Shown here one piece after another: positions 1 through 9,600 of a stretch of DNA of 64,000 nt. Each line of letters opens with the position of its first letter. The first letter of the stretch is position 1. This stretch comes from Pedobacter nototheniae (GTDB lineage: Bacteria > Bacteroidota > Bacteroidia > Sphingobacteriales > Sphingobacteriaceae). Position numbers and translations under genes: made by a program. The stretch lies in assembly GCF_004335085.1 (NCBI RefSeq), contig NZ_RQRS01000005.1, forward strand, positions 124,001-188,000, read 5' to 3'. Under the pieces are notes generated by a model that saw only the letters and a program-made list of their open reading frames with translations, had not been told where the DNA came from and did no database searches.

Positions 1-1015
1 CCTGTTTATTGCCTAAGCATAATAATGCCCTTCTATGCCCACGGTGCTCATCCACATCTACACCAATAACCTTACCACCATAATAAGAAGCAATATTATC
101 GGCAGTTATAGTATGGCCTACTACAATTTGTTTTACATTAAATTTTGTGAGTGTAGAATCTACTGTAGCTACAGAGGTACTATCTTTTCCAAAATATCCT
201 CTGTACCAAAACGGTCCACCACTGCTCATAAATAAGCTTCCATCTGGTTTAAGCTGTTTAGTTGGAATGCCGTAATAACTTCTACATTTTTCATTAATTG
301 CCTCGATAGATAAATCCAGTGCATTAATTTTTGGAGAAATGCCTCCATGTAAAAACAACCTATCACCTATTTTTTCTATTGCATTTTTACTTCTCAGCCA
401 AGTACCAATTTCAGTATCTTGGGCTAAAAGCGATAAATAATCAACACCCATTAGCTTTGCTGAAGCTGGATATTTAGGGGAAAGGTAACGAAGATCTCCA
501 GCCATATTCATCACATCATGATTACCAAGAAGCACATGCACATTGCCACCCTTTTTTGCTGCATCTTCTTCCAGCTTATATAATAGCCATATATAAGGCA
601 TTACATCCTTTCCACGATCAAAAAGATCTCCACAAATTACCAGGTGCCCCTTACCGAAAATCCAGTTATATTTTTCATCAATAACTTTGTTTCCAATCAT
701 TAACGCTCTAAAGGCTTCAAATTCGCCTTCAATATCTGATAGGACTAAAAGTTTATCAGCTGCTTTATATGTAGCAGCCGGAATTTCAATTTTTTTATGC
801 AGCTTAAAGCTAAAGTTCCAATCCTTATGCGCATAAAACTCAACACTTATCAAATCGTTTTCCTTCAATGTATCAACTTTAAGTTGGTCATTAATTACCT
901 TAGTAGAAATAATTTGATTTCCTTTTCTAACAATATAAGGCCCATCCTGATCTACCTGAGCAAATAAATGCATAGGTACAAGAAAGAATAGAATAACGAT
1001 GGCAAGTATTTTCAT
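1..1015 (-). CDS. Calcineurin-like metallophosphoesterase (3' end cut by window edge)
   Basis: The reading frame opens with ATG at 1015 and stays open to the left edge, so the C-terminus lies outside the window. The N-terminus (MKILAIVILFFLVPMHLFA) is a signal peptide, so the protein is probably exported. After about 90 residues come the ordered motifs of the calcineurin-like/Ser-Thr phosphatase fold: LVLSDIEGEFE, CGDLFDRG, LLGNHDVMN, LFLHGGISP and VVGHT, which supply the Asp, Asn and His ligands of the two-metal site. In the first motif the usual GDxHG reads SDIEGEF, so a histidine ligand is replaced by Glu. Substrate cannot be told from sequence; secreted phosphatases of this type in Bacteroidota are usually annotated only as metallophosphoesterase. 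It lies downstream of the ABC-F gene on the same strand, 75 bases away. Confidence 0.85.
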   Translation of the reverse strand, partial: MKILAIVILFFLVPMHLFAQVDQDGPYIVRKGNQIISTKVINDQLKVDTLKENDLISVEFYAHKDWNFSFKLHKKIEIPAATYKAADKLLVLSDIEGEFEAFRALMIGNKVIDEKYNWIFGKGHLVICGDLFDRGKDVMPYIWLLYKLEEDAAKKGGNVHVLLGNHDVMNMAGDLRYLSPKYPASAKLMGVDYLSLLAQDTEIGTWLRSKNAIEKIGDRLFLHGGISPKINALDLSIEAINEKCRSYYGIPTKQLKPDGSLFMSSGGPFWYRGYFGKDSTSVATVDSTLTKFNVKQIVVGHTITADNIASYYGGKVIGVDVDEHRGHRRALLCLGNKQ

Positions 1016-1090
1016 GTTCTACAATCTATTTGCGGTACACTATTTTGAAATATATAGTTTAAACGCTGGCGATTTGGTTAAATCTATCTT

Positions 1091-2725
1091 TTAATTTTGT
1101 TCAATTTCTTTTAGGCTATCCATTTTCTTATAGGCTAAAAATCCTTTAATATCTTCAAAATGTTCGCGTACCCGTTTATTGCCAAACTCAAATACCTTTT
1201 GTACTAAGCCATCAAGAAAATCACGATCATGTGAAACCAAAATCAAGGTACCATCAAAATCCCTTAAGGCATCTTTAATAATATCCTTTGTTTTCATATC
1301 CAAATGGTTTGTTGGCTCATCGAGTATTAGCACATTTACAGGTTCTAAAAGAAGTTTTATCATGGCTAAACGGGTTTTCTCCCCTCCAGAAAGTACTTTA
1401 ACCTTTTTGGTGGTATCATCACCACTAAACATAAAAGCACCCAAAAGATCTTTAATTTTTACGGTGCTATCACTAAGCGGAATCTGATCGATGGTTTCAA
1501 ATACGGTTAAACTTTCATCAAGCAATGCCGCCTGGTTTTGAGCAAAGTAGCCAATTTTAGCATTGTGCCCTACTTTTAAACCACCTTCAAAATCAATCTC
1601 ACCCATAATGGCTTTAATCATAGTGGATTTACCCTCACCGTTTTTACCAACGAAAGCCACTTTTTCTCCACGCTCAATTACCATATTTGCTTTTTCAAAC
1701 ACCACATGGTCGCCATAATTTTTGGTTAATTCTTCTACCATTACTGGGTATTGACCTGAACGTGGCGATGGAGGGAATTTTAAGCGCAAAGCCGACGTAT
1801 CAACCTCATCAATTTCAATAACTTCCAGCTTTTCGAGCATTTTTACTCGTGATTGTACTTGTAAAGTTTTAGAATAAGTACCTCTAAATCGATCTATAAA
1901 TTCCTGATTATCGGCAATAAAACGTTGTTGTTCTTCGTAAGCTTTTAATTGGTGTATGCGCCTATCTGCCCGCAACTGAAGGTAATGGGTATACTTAGCT
2001 TTGTAATCGTATATTCTACCCATGGTAACCTCAATGGTACGATTGGTAATATTATCTACAAAGGCACGATCGTGAGAGATAACCATTACGGCTTTTGCCG
2101 AGTTGATTAAGAAATCTTCCAGCCATTGTATACTTTCAATATCCATATGGTTGGTAGGCTCATCAAGCAGGATAAGATCAGGCTTTTTTAATAGAATTTT
2201 TGCCAATTCAATTCGCATACGCCATCCACCAGAAAACTCTGAGGTTTGACGGGTAAAATCCTTACGCTCAAAACCTAAACCTTTTAGCACTTTTTCTACC
2301 TCTGCATCATAATTTGTTTCTTCAATTGAATAAAACTTTTCACTCAGCTCCGATACTCTTTCAATTAGCTTCATGTAATCATCAGTTTCGTAATCAGTAC
2401 GGATGGTAAGCTGCTCATTTAGCTCATCAAGCTCTTTTTGCATCTGGTTTACCTCTTCAAAGGCTTTCATTGTTTCCTCAAAAACAGTAACCTTATCCTG
2501 AGTAAGCAAATGTTGAGGCAAATATGCAATAACTGCCTCTTTAGGGCCAGTTACATTACCAGAAGTAGGTTTAGCCGCACCGGCGATAATTTTAAGAATA
2601 GTAGATTTACCTGCACCATTCTTACCCATTAGGGCTATTTTATCATTTTCGTTTATAGAAAACGTTACGTCTCTAAAAAGAGTTGTTCCGCCAAATGAAA
2701 CGGAGATGTTATTTACATTAATCAC
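1091..2725 (-). CDS. ABC-F family ATPase (ribosome-associated type)
   Basis: A soluble protein with two ATP-binding cassettes in one chain and no membrane segment, the layout of the ABC-F translation-factor family (EttA/Uup/YbiT type). From the GTG start, the first cassette has Walker A GKNGAGKST near residue 34, signature FSGGWRMR and Walker B LILLDEPTNHMD. A charged coiled linker follows (RADRRIHQLKAYEEQQRF region). The second cassette has GKNGEGKST, LSGGEKTR and LILDEPTNHLD. Family members bind the ribosomal E site and modulate elongation; a few give antibiotic resistance, which cannot be decided here. A TTG at 2752 would add nine residues, but it overlaps a TATCTTTG -7-like element at 2750-2757, and homologues begin (M/V)INVNNISVSFGG, so GTG at 2725 is preferred. 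Confidence 0.9.
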   Translation of the reverse strand: MINVNNISVSFGGTTLFRDVTFSINENDKIALMGKNGAGKSTILKIIAGAAKPTSGNVTGPKEAVIAYLPQHLLTQDKVTVFEETMKAFEEVNQMQKELDELNEQLTIRTDYETDDYMKLIERVSELSEKFYSIEETNYDAEVEKVLKGLGFERKDFTRQTSEFSGGWRMRIELAKILLKKPDLILLDEPTNHMDIESIQWLEDFLINSAKAVMVISHDRAFVDNITNRTIEVTMGRIYDYKAKYTHYLQLRADRRIHQLKAYEEQQRFIADNQEFIDRFRGTYSKTLQVQSRVKMLEKLEVIEIDEVDTSALRLKFPPSPRSGQYPVMVEELTKNYGDHVVFEKANMVIERGEKVAFVGKNGEGKSTMIKAIMGEIDFEGGLKVGHNAKIGYFAQNQAALLDESLTVFETIDQIPLSDSTVKIKDLLGAFMFSGDDTTKKVKVLSGGEKTRLAMIKLLLEPVNVLILDEPTNHLDMKTKDIIKDALRDFDGTLILVSHDRDFLDGLVQKVFEFGNKRVREHFEDIKGFLAYKKMDSLKEIEQN

Positions 2726-2749
2726 AGTATGAAAATATTGAATTGTTGG

Positions 2750-2757
2750 CAAAGATA
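2750..2757 (-). promoter_or_regulatory. Candidate -7 promoter element of the ABC-F gene
   Basis: On the minus strand the sequence reads TATCTTTG, matching the Bacteroidota -7 consensus TAnnTTTG. No good -33 TTTG is seen at the normal distance. If used, transcription would start just upstream of the GTG at 2725, which excludes the upstream TTG start. Confidence 0.35.
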
Positions 2758-2857
2758 AGGGAACACATCGGATTATAAAGCCGAATTTAACTTCAAAACA
2801 TAATACTTAAAGAGTTGGAAAATATTTTAAAGGAAAGAAACTTGAAATAAAGGGTAT

Positions 2858-2890
2858 AAAAAAACAGGGATCTCATCGAGACCCCTGTAG
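2858..2890 (-). terminator. Intrinsic terminator of the SusCD operon
   Basis: On the minus strand an 11-bp stem with one mismatch (arms 2864-2874 and 2878-2888, loop ATC) is followed by seven T. It sits 50 bases after the stop of the last operon gene. Confidence 0.8.
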
Positions 2891-2940
2891 TTTAAAATTG
2901 GTTAGTGAAAAAACCAACCAGGAAATTAATCTTAATAAGT

Positions 2941-4245
2941 TTATAATGTCCCTGTAAAAGTAAAATTTGGATGTTCTACACTTTTAAACTGGCCTAAAAC
3001 TGCATTTGTTGTTGGATCTACAAAGTAACTTAAAGTAAATGTGTCTGTTTCAAATCTTTGAGCCAATAAAGGAGCCATAGCATCTACTATAAGATTTGCA
3101 TTACCATTTGAATAAGATTGATCCTTAGTAAACTTGAAAATACCCGCACTGGTTTTGGTATAATCATACCTGAAGGTTGCCCAATATTGAGTTGTAAATT
3201 GGGGTATACCAACAGTTAAAAGAACTTTCTTAGTATCCGAATCAAATTCAAACTCCATTGTTTCCAATCTTAAGCGATAAGGTAATTTATCCGCTCCAGC
3301 CCTTTGGGCAATAAAATCACTCCCCCAACCAGGATAAGTTTTTTGATTAGGCACAAGAATACTTTTATAAGTTACTCCTATTAAAAACTGTAGTGGTATA
3401 AGTGTACTGGCAGATACTAATACTTCAATCTTCTCTCCTTTTGAGGTTAAAACAAACAATTTCTTATTTACTTTATCCCATTCAAAACCTATAAAAATTC
3501 TTTCTTTATAAGTGAAGGGTGCATTTGATATGCCAATGGATGAAAATGAAAAGTACTGTGCAGCCGATGTAACTATATCATTATCTAAAGCAAAAAAACT
3601 AATGTTTCGGTTTACTATATCCGAATTAACAGAAACTTGTATTTTTTTAGTTCCATCGTTTTTATCCAGTATATATAAATAAGGGTTTGCTTTTAGATAA
3701 TCCCTTAAAGCTTTACCTCCATCATTTGTATAAAAATCTTTATCAGCGGCAGTCGCTTTAATCAATATTAACCTAGCTTGTCTTCTTTTACCAACAAATT
3801 TAAGTGTATCACCAACTTGTTCTCTAAATTCAAATTCCGTATCAGAACCAAAACCAGTGCCTGGATTTCCTCCTCTTGTAGATGTTGGATTTATTAATTC
3901 ATGTAAATAGTTATCAGTATCAAAAATTAAGGTTGTTGCCATTACTTTTTTCAGCCGATAAGTGCTAATCTGCTCTACATTTAGGCTGTTTTCGTCAAAA
4001 TCTGCCCGAATATTGAGCACATTATCTTTTTTAAAATTCATGTAGAAACCATAATCTCCTTTTACCTCTGTGGTATATAAATGAGCCACCCAGCCATTAG
4101 GACTTTGAATCAACTCATCATTATATTTCTGCAATTCTTTGCCTGCTCTTTCTTCAGGCTTTTCATTATCAATAAGACTCTGATCTTTTTTACAAGCTTG
4201 CATAAAAAACAGGGCAAAAAGACTTAATATTAATACTTTTTTCAT
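2941..4245 (-). CDS. DUF4302 domain lipoprotein
   Basis: 434 residues starting MKKVLILSLFALFFMQACKKD, a lipoprotein signal with the acylated Cys at residue 18, so the mature protein is probably anchored in the outer membrane. The rest resembles DUF4302, a family of unknown function found in Bacteroidota beside SusC/SusD pairs. It is rich in beta-strand-like alternation, with aromatic segments such as NSPNGWVAHLYTTE and DYGFYMNFKKDN that recur in the family. It is the last of four genes after SusC, SusD and a zinc peptidase, and is followed by a clear terminator. The position suggests a surface substrate-binding accessory of that uptake system. The family name is from recognition of the pattern; the role is inferred. 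Confidence 0.75.
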   Translation of the reverse strand: MKKVLILSLFALFFMQACKKDQSLIDNEKPEERAGKELQKYNDELIQSPNGWVAHLYTTEVKGDYGFYMNFKKDNVLNIRADFDENSLNVEQISTYRLKKVMATTLIFDTDNYLHELINPTSTRGGNPGTGFGSDTEFEFREQVGDTLKFVGKRRQARLILIKATAADKDFYTNDGGKALRDYLKANPYLYILDKNDGTKKIQVSVNSDIVNRNISFFALDNDIVTSAAQYFSFSSIGISNAPFTYKERIFIGFEWDKVNKKLFVLTSKGEKIEVLVSASTLIPLQFLIGVTYKSILVPNQKTYPGWGSDFIAQRAGADKLPYRLRLETMEFEFDSDTKKVLLTVGIPQFTTQYWATFRYDYTKTSAGIFKFTKDQSYSNGNANLIVDAMAPLLAQRFETDTFTLSYFVDPTTNAVLGQFKSVEHPNFTFTGTL

Positions 4246-4285
4246 TTTATTTTTCCTTTACGGTAAATTATTATTACCAACTCAT

Positions 4286-5122
4286 TTAAATAGCTTTTTT
4301 TACAGCATCCTGTAAAACCCTAAAATCTATACCGTAGCCAATTTTAAAATAATCAACCACCATCTGTTCTTTCTGTCTTAGCTTGACACCGCCATCATCA
4401 GGTGCACTTGCTACTTTGTTATCAAACGCAGTTTGCCCTTCAACCAATAAAAAAGAAACCATTTCAGCAAAATCTTCCATTTTATTTTTCCTGGAATAAG
4501 CGGAGATAAACCCCAGCTTATGGGCATCATCCAGGGATTCCCTTACCCAATTATCACCAATGTAATTATTAGAAATTCCTTCATAGCCTGCAGGCACCGG
4601 GATGGTTTGATTTAGAATATGTGTAAACTCGTGATGGATAACATGCATCATAGATATTACTGCCGTCTTATTTGTTGGATCAAAATCATTCAAAACAAAC
4701 AAATTAATCTGCCTTCCAGCATCAGCATTACCAGCCGCTTCGGGAGTATTATCAGCAGCCCTATATAATGCACTACCGAACAAACCAAATTCTTTAGGTA
4801 CCCTTGGCATAAAAAATTTTTTGCCTGCCACATCTATATATGGGTTTATAAAAGCTTTACGTACCAATTCCATTGTTGGTATTACTTTATCTTCTTTTAC
4901 CGGAGTAGAATATCTATCAACAGCCAATTGAAAGCTATCAAAACGATATAATACTTCCATATTATAAACATCTAAAAAATTGGTTTTTAACCATTTATCT
5001 GTTTCATTTTCTTTATAGCCATCTAAAATAGATTTGCTTAAATCTGTATTTAGTGCCTTTTCTTTTTTACAGGATACAAGTACTACACTCAATATCCATG
5101 CGCATAAAAATATTTTTTTCAT
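4286..5122 (-). CDS. Putative zinc-binding metallopeptidase lipoprotein (Peptidase_Mx1 type)
   Basis: 278 residues. MKKIFLCAWILSVVLVSCKKE is a lipoprotein signal with the acylated Cys at residue 18. The catalytic signature HHEFTHILNQ (HExxH) lies near residue 164, and a downstream segment (RESLDDAHKLGFISAYSRK, then MEDFAEMVSFLLVEG) supplies the Glu-rich helix expected for the third zinc ligand. This is the pattern of the Bacteroidota putative zinc-binding metallopeptidases that accompany SusC/SusD genes. It ends 40 bases before the DUF4302 gene and begins 4 bases after susD, so it belongs to the same transcript. A surface protease beside a SusCD pair suggests peptide or glycoprotein processing before uptake; the substrate is unknown. 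Confidence 0.85.
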   Translation of the reverse strand: MKKIFLCAWILSVVLVSCKKEKALNTDLSKSILDGYKENETDKWLKTNFLDVYNMEVLYRFDSFQLAVDRYSTPVKEDKVIPTMELVRKAFINPYIDVAGKKFFMPRVPKEFGLFGSALYRAADNTPEAAGNADAGRQINLFVLNDFDPTNKTAVISMMHVIHHEFTHILNQTIPVPAGYEGISNNYIGDNWVRESLDDAHKLGFISAYSRKNKMEDFAEMVSFLLVEGQTAFDNKVASAPDDGGVKLRQKEQMVVDYFKIGYGIDFRVLQDAVKKAI

Positions 5123-5126
5123 TATT

Positions 5127-6638
5127 CTATCTTGGGTTAAGCTCCAGACCTGCTTTTAATACAGCTGTCGGTAATTGAAAAACTCTTCTCGGGTCATCTT
5201 TTGTAAGTTCAAGCGTTTTAATCAGCTTATTGTTGTTATCAACAAGTGTATGTTTAATAGGTAAGCCATAGCGGTTTAAATCGAACCAACGCAATCCCTC
5301 CTGCATAAATTCTGCCCGTTTCAAATCCAAAATGGTATTAATTAAGCCCTTTTTTTGATCCTGAGTGTTGTAATAACTTGCAATCTTATCAAGGGTAACC
5401 TCATTACTGGCCGCATCATAACCGTTAATACGCGTACTTAAAAAAGTATTGATGTCTTTTAAAGCCATGCTGTACTGGTTACTTTGCACATAAGCTTCTG
5501 CCCTGTTCATTAATAGTTCGTCTGTCGTAAATAAAGGAACCATAATATAAGGATCACCAAAGCCTGAACCTATTTTTGTTTCAAAAAACAATTCTTTGAA
5601 TTTATTAGTATATATCCTTGGATAGATCTGCGGGTTGCCGCGGTAAGTATAACTTCCGCCTGAAATATTTTTTCCTTCTAATATATTGTTCCGGGCATTA
5701 TTTCCCATACCGTAACGGATAAACCAACTTCTTGACCATATGGATGGTGATTCGCAAATTAACAGGTTTGCATTTTGGCTAGACTGAGTAAACATGATTT
5801 CAAAAGCATCATCTGTGGCATTGATATAAGTTGTATTCCAAGGCCTTAACAATCCCTTTGTTTGAATATCACTGGTAAATAGCTTAGCAGCATAGGTTAT
5901 AACCTTGTCAAATTCGCCTTTAAACAGGTAGAATCTCGCAGCAAAGGCATTGGCTGCATTTAGAGTAAAATGATATTTAGGGGCGGTTTTATAAACCGAA
6001 TTATCTATCAAAGGCAAACCTTCTGTTAAATCTTGCTCTATTTTTTGATAGGTATCGGCAACGGTTCCTCTTTCGTATTTACCCTGTACTACAGTTTCAA
6101 CTTCGGTTAGATAGGGTATGCCAGCAGAATTATTAGCCCCTCCTTGCACAAAAGTTTTAGCATATAAACTCACCAGCATAAAATGAGCATAAGCCCTTGC
6201 TACTAATGCCTCACCTTTGTATGGCAAAAGATCATTTTCATCAGGGTGTTTAACAATATAATCAAGTGCCAGGTTAGCTGATGCTATTGCTTTATAGCAT
6301 GCGGCCCAGTAAAAATCTGTACTTGCTCCTACCTCTTGTGATCCAGACACAAAATCTTCGAACATGTAATTCTTAACTAAACTGGGTTCATCAGATCCCA
6401 AAGAATAATATGTAGCTGGTCCTTTATCTTCCACATTATCTGAAGATAACTCTGTAAAGGCTAAATAATCAGCCTTAGGGTAAGCAGAAGTAAGTAGTTG
6501 TGCTACTTTTTCTTTAGAGTTTAGCTGTGTACGTAAATCTGGTGCATGTTCCAGAAACTTCTTGCAGCCGGCATTTAACACTCCGATGAGTGTAAAGCCG
6601 ATTATATAGATATATTGATTAAATTTTATAGTTTTCAT
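5127..6638 (-). CDS. RagB/SusD family nutrient-uptake lipoprotein
   Basis: 503 residues, the usual SusD size. The N-terminus IGFTLIGVLNAGCKKFLE carries the lipobox Cys near residue 24, placing the mature protein on the outer-membrane surface as the lid of the SusC channel. Features typical of the family are the KEKVAQLLTSAYP segment after the signal, the TPR-like helical half (AYAHFMLVSLYAKTF, NAANAFAARFYLFKGEFDKV) and the C-terminal EFMQEGLRWFDLNRYG motif, which is almost diagnostic for RagB/SusD proteins. It starts 3 bases downstream of the susC stop and is 4 bases from the metallopeptidase gene. Confidence 0.95.
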   Translation of the reverse strand: MKTIKFNQYIYIIGFTLIGVLNAGCKKFLEHAPDLRTQLNSKEKVAQLLTSAYPKADYLAFTELSSDNVEDKGPATYYSLGSDEPSLVKNYMFEDFVSGSQEVGASTDFYWAACYKAIASANLALDYIVKHPDENDLLPYKGEALVARAYAHFMLVSLYAKTFVQGGANNSAGIPYLTEVETVVQGKYERGTVADTYQKIEQDLTEGLPLIDNSVYKTAPKYHFTLNAANAFAARFYLFKGEFDKVITYAAKLFTSDIQTKGLLRPWNTTYINATDDAFEIMFTQSSQNANLLICESPSIWSRSWFIRYGMGNNARNNILEGKNISGGSYTYRGNPQIYPRIYTNKFKELFFETKIGSGFGDPYIMVPLFTTDELLMNRAEAYVQSNQYSMALKDINTFLSTRINGYDAASNEVTLDKIASYYNTQDQKKGLINTILDLKRAEFMQEGLRWFDLNRYGLPIKHTLVDNNNKLIKTLELTKDDPRRVFQLPTAVLKAGLELNPR

Positions 6639-6641
6639 CTT

Positions 6642-9600
6642 TTAAAATCCTAATTTGAGTGATACGGAATATTGATGTGGAATAGGCATTGCTACCCCAC
6701 CTGAACTAAAAAACTCAGGATCCTGCCCATTAAGGCGTTTATCTGAATATATCAGCCAAACGTTATTGCCAGTGAAACTAATTGAAGCATTGGTTGCTCC
6801 AATTGGTTTACCCCATTTTTTAGGCAACTGGTATGTAAGCATTACTTGTTTTAAACGGGCAAAACCACCATCGGCCACCCTGGCACTTGAATAATTATAG
6901 GCGTTATAAGGTTTTGTAGTCCCATCTAAGTTTTTAATAATGTAAATATCAGCAATAGAAGGTACATCAGTTTTAAGTTCATCGCCCGGACTAACCCAAC
7001 GGCGAAGAAAATCATTTGAAGTTGCTGATAAATCGCTATAGGTATCACTAAAATTCGGGCTTAACCTTACTTTATTACCTGCACTAAAGGTTACCAGTGC
7101 AGATAAAGAGAAGTTGCCATAACTAAAACGGTTAGAAAAACCTCCCGTAATTTTTGGATCTACTTGCCCTTCATATTTTAAATACTGAAGGTCCTGACTT
7201 TGAAAATATACTGCCCGAGCATTTCTTTCTCCCTTTTCATTAATAAAGGTTGGTAAGCCCGTATTATGCTCTAAACCATCAAACTGAATAGAAAACAAAG
7301 CCCTTTGTGGATAACCCAGTCTTGCACCTCCATCTGGAGTAATTAGGTTAAAAATTGAAGGACTATATTCTAAATTGGTAATCTCACTTTTATTATAACC
7401 AAAATTTAAGTTGGTACTCCATTTAAATTTATCCTGATTAATAATTTTGGCATTTAAAGTGACTTCAATCCCCTTCGATTTCATATCTGCATAATTGGCA
7501 TATTTTAAACTTTCGCCACCAATACCTGCAGTTGGTAAATGCCCGATCAGATCAAAACCATTACGTTTATAAAAATCAACTGATAAGGTGATCCGATCTT
7601 TAAGAAAACCCAAATCAAGGCCTATATTGGTTTCATATTGTTTTTCCCAGGTGAGTTTACTGTTTTCTAAGTTACTAATGTAAAGTGATGATTCTTTATC
7701 TACCACATCAGCTCTCCTAGTGGTTTGATTGCGCAGAATTACTGAAGAATTCGTGGCAGATCCCATGCTTGCAGTTAAACCATAAGTAGCCCTGATTGTA
7801 GCACGATTTATAATTTTGCTCAATTGGGATGGAGTAGTATTTTCATGCTCATCGGCACCATAAAACTCTTCTTTATCAATATTCCAGGCACCCGAAACAT
7901 TCCATGTAGGCAACCAGCGAGCTGTTTTGGATTCGCCCATGAGGTTAGAGCCATCATATCTTCCTGTTACATTGACACTATATTTACCTTTATAAGAATA
8001 AGCAATACGAGACATATAATTAAAATAACGTTCATAATTATGCCCCATTTCATAAGGGAAAGAATTAGCTTCTAACGCTTGCTTATAGTATTCTGGAATG
8101 ATAAAAGGTACCCCTCCACGATCAAATTGATAACCAATACCATTGTTCAGGCGGTTTTGCTTATCAATAGACCTTAATTCCACAGCAGCGAAAGCATTGA
8201 ATATATGATCTTCGTTGAAAGTTTTATCATATTCTAATGAATGACGCATGTAATAATTGGTTAAACCATTATAAGTTGTGTTATAAAAACCGCCTTCGGG
8301 CAATACTACCATTGGAAGACTGCCTGGTTTATCTGGATTTTTATATAAAAACCTATTATTTTCTATAATGGTTTGGCTGCCATAAGCACGGTATGCATTA
8401 GCCGCGTTAGAATATTCTGTTATGCTATGCTCCCGATCTGATTTAACATAACGATAAGAACCATTAAAGGCATACTTTAAATCTTTGGTAATTTTGTATT
8501 TTATTCCACCTTGTATCTTTAAATCAATTAAGGTTGTTTTAATGGTGTTATTTTCCAACTCGGTTAAGATATTAAAGGGCGCATAATTTTGAACAAAGAA
8601 TTCGCGTTTTCCGTTTTCATCATAAGGCGTTAATGTACGGCTGGTATTTAAAGCATAATTAAATGGATTGATATCAAAATCACGGGCTGCTCGCCCAGTT
8701 ACAGCATTATTATCCTGGTTTACTGTACCCGGGCTTCGCTGATCTCTGATGGAACCTGTCGTAATTAATTCAATTTGTAACTTGTCCGTCAAATCAAAAG
8801 TACCACGCAAATTACCTGTAAAGCGTTTAACATTATCACCAACCGTCCAGCCACTATCATTTAAATAACTGGTAGATGCGTAAAATTTAGATTTGGCCGT
8901 TCCTGCCTGTATGCTAATAGAATGATCCTGCATCAGTGAGTTGCGAAACAAAACATCAAACCAGTCTGTATTGGCATTGGCATACCTGTTTAAAAATTGA
9001 ATACGGTTAAAAGCGTCATTCTTTAATGCAAATTGTGAAGTTTGAGGGTTGTAATCATACATCAAATCATACATTTTACGAAAAACACCACCATTTATTT
9101 CACTTGATACATTGGGATGGTTCATCCAGCCTTTATTTTGCATATCTAGATATACCTGCATCTGATCGGCGGAGTTCATAACATCAAACTGGTTATAACT
9201 AGGCTTTAAAAAGGTAGTAAAATTACCACTATAAGAAACCAGGGCATTGCCTTCTGTATTTTTACCTTTTTTTGTGGTTACAATTATTACACCGTTCATT
9301 GCCCTTGCACCATACGACGCAGTAGCCGCAGCATCCTTTAAAATTTCAAAGCTCTCAATATCATCAGCGTTTAAGCCTGCAATTGAAGAACCGATCAAAG
9401 TACTGGCATCTCCAGTAGATAATTGCTCATTAGAAATATTAACAATATCTTCCAGAATAATTCCATCTACTACCCAAAGAGGTTTATTGTCCCCACTTAA
9501 TGAAGTGGCACCACGTACTCTGATTTTAGGAGCCGCACCAAATGTTCCTGAAACATTTTGTACGGAAACTCCGGCAACCTGACCTTCGAGCATCCGGCTT

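Noticed and set aside
9247..9582. 111-codon frame antisense to susC
   Set aside because: It is complementary to the TonB plug region and its composition follows the codon bias of the real gene on the other strand.
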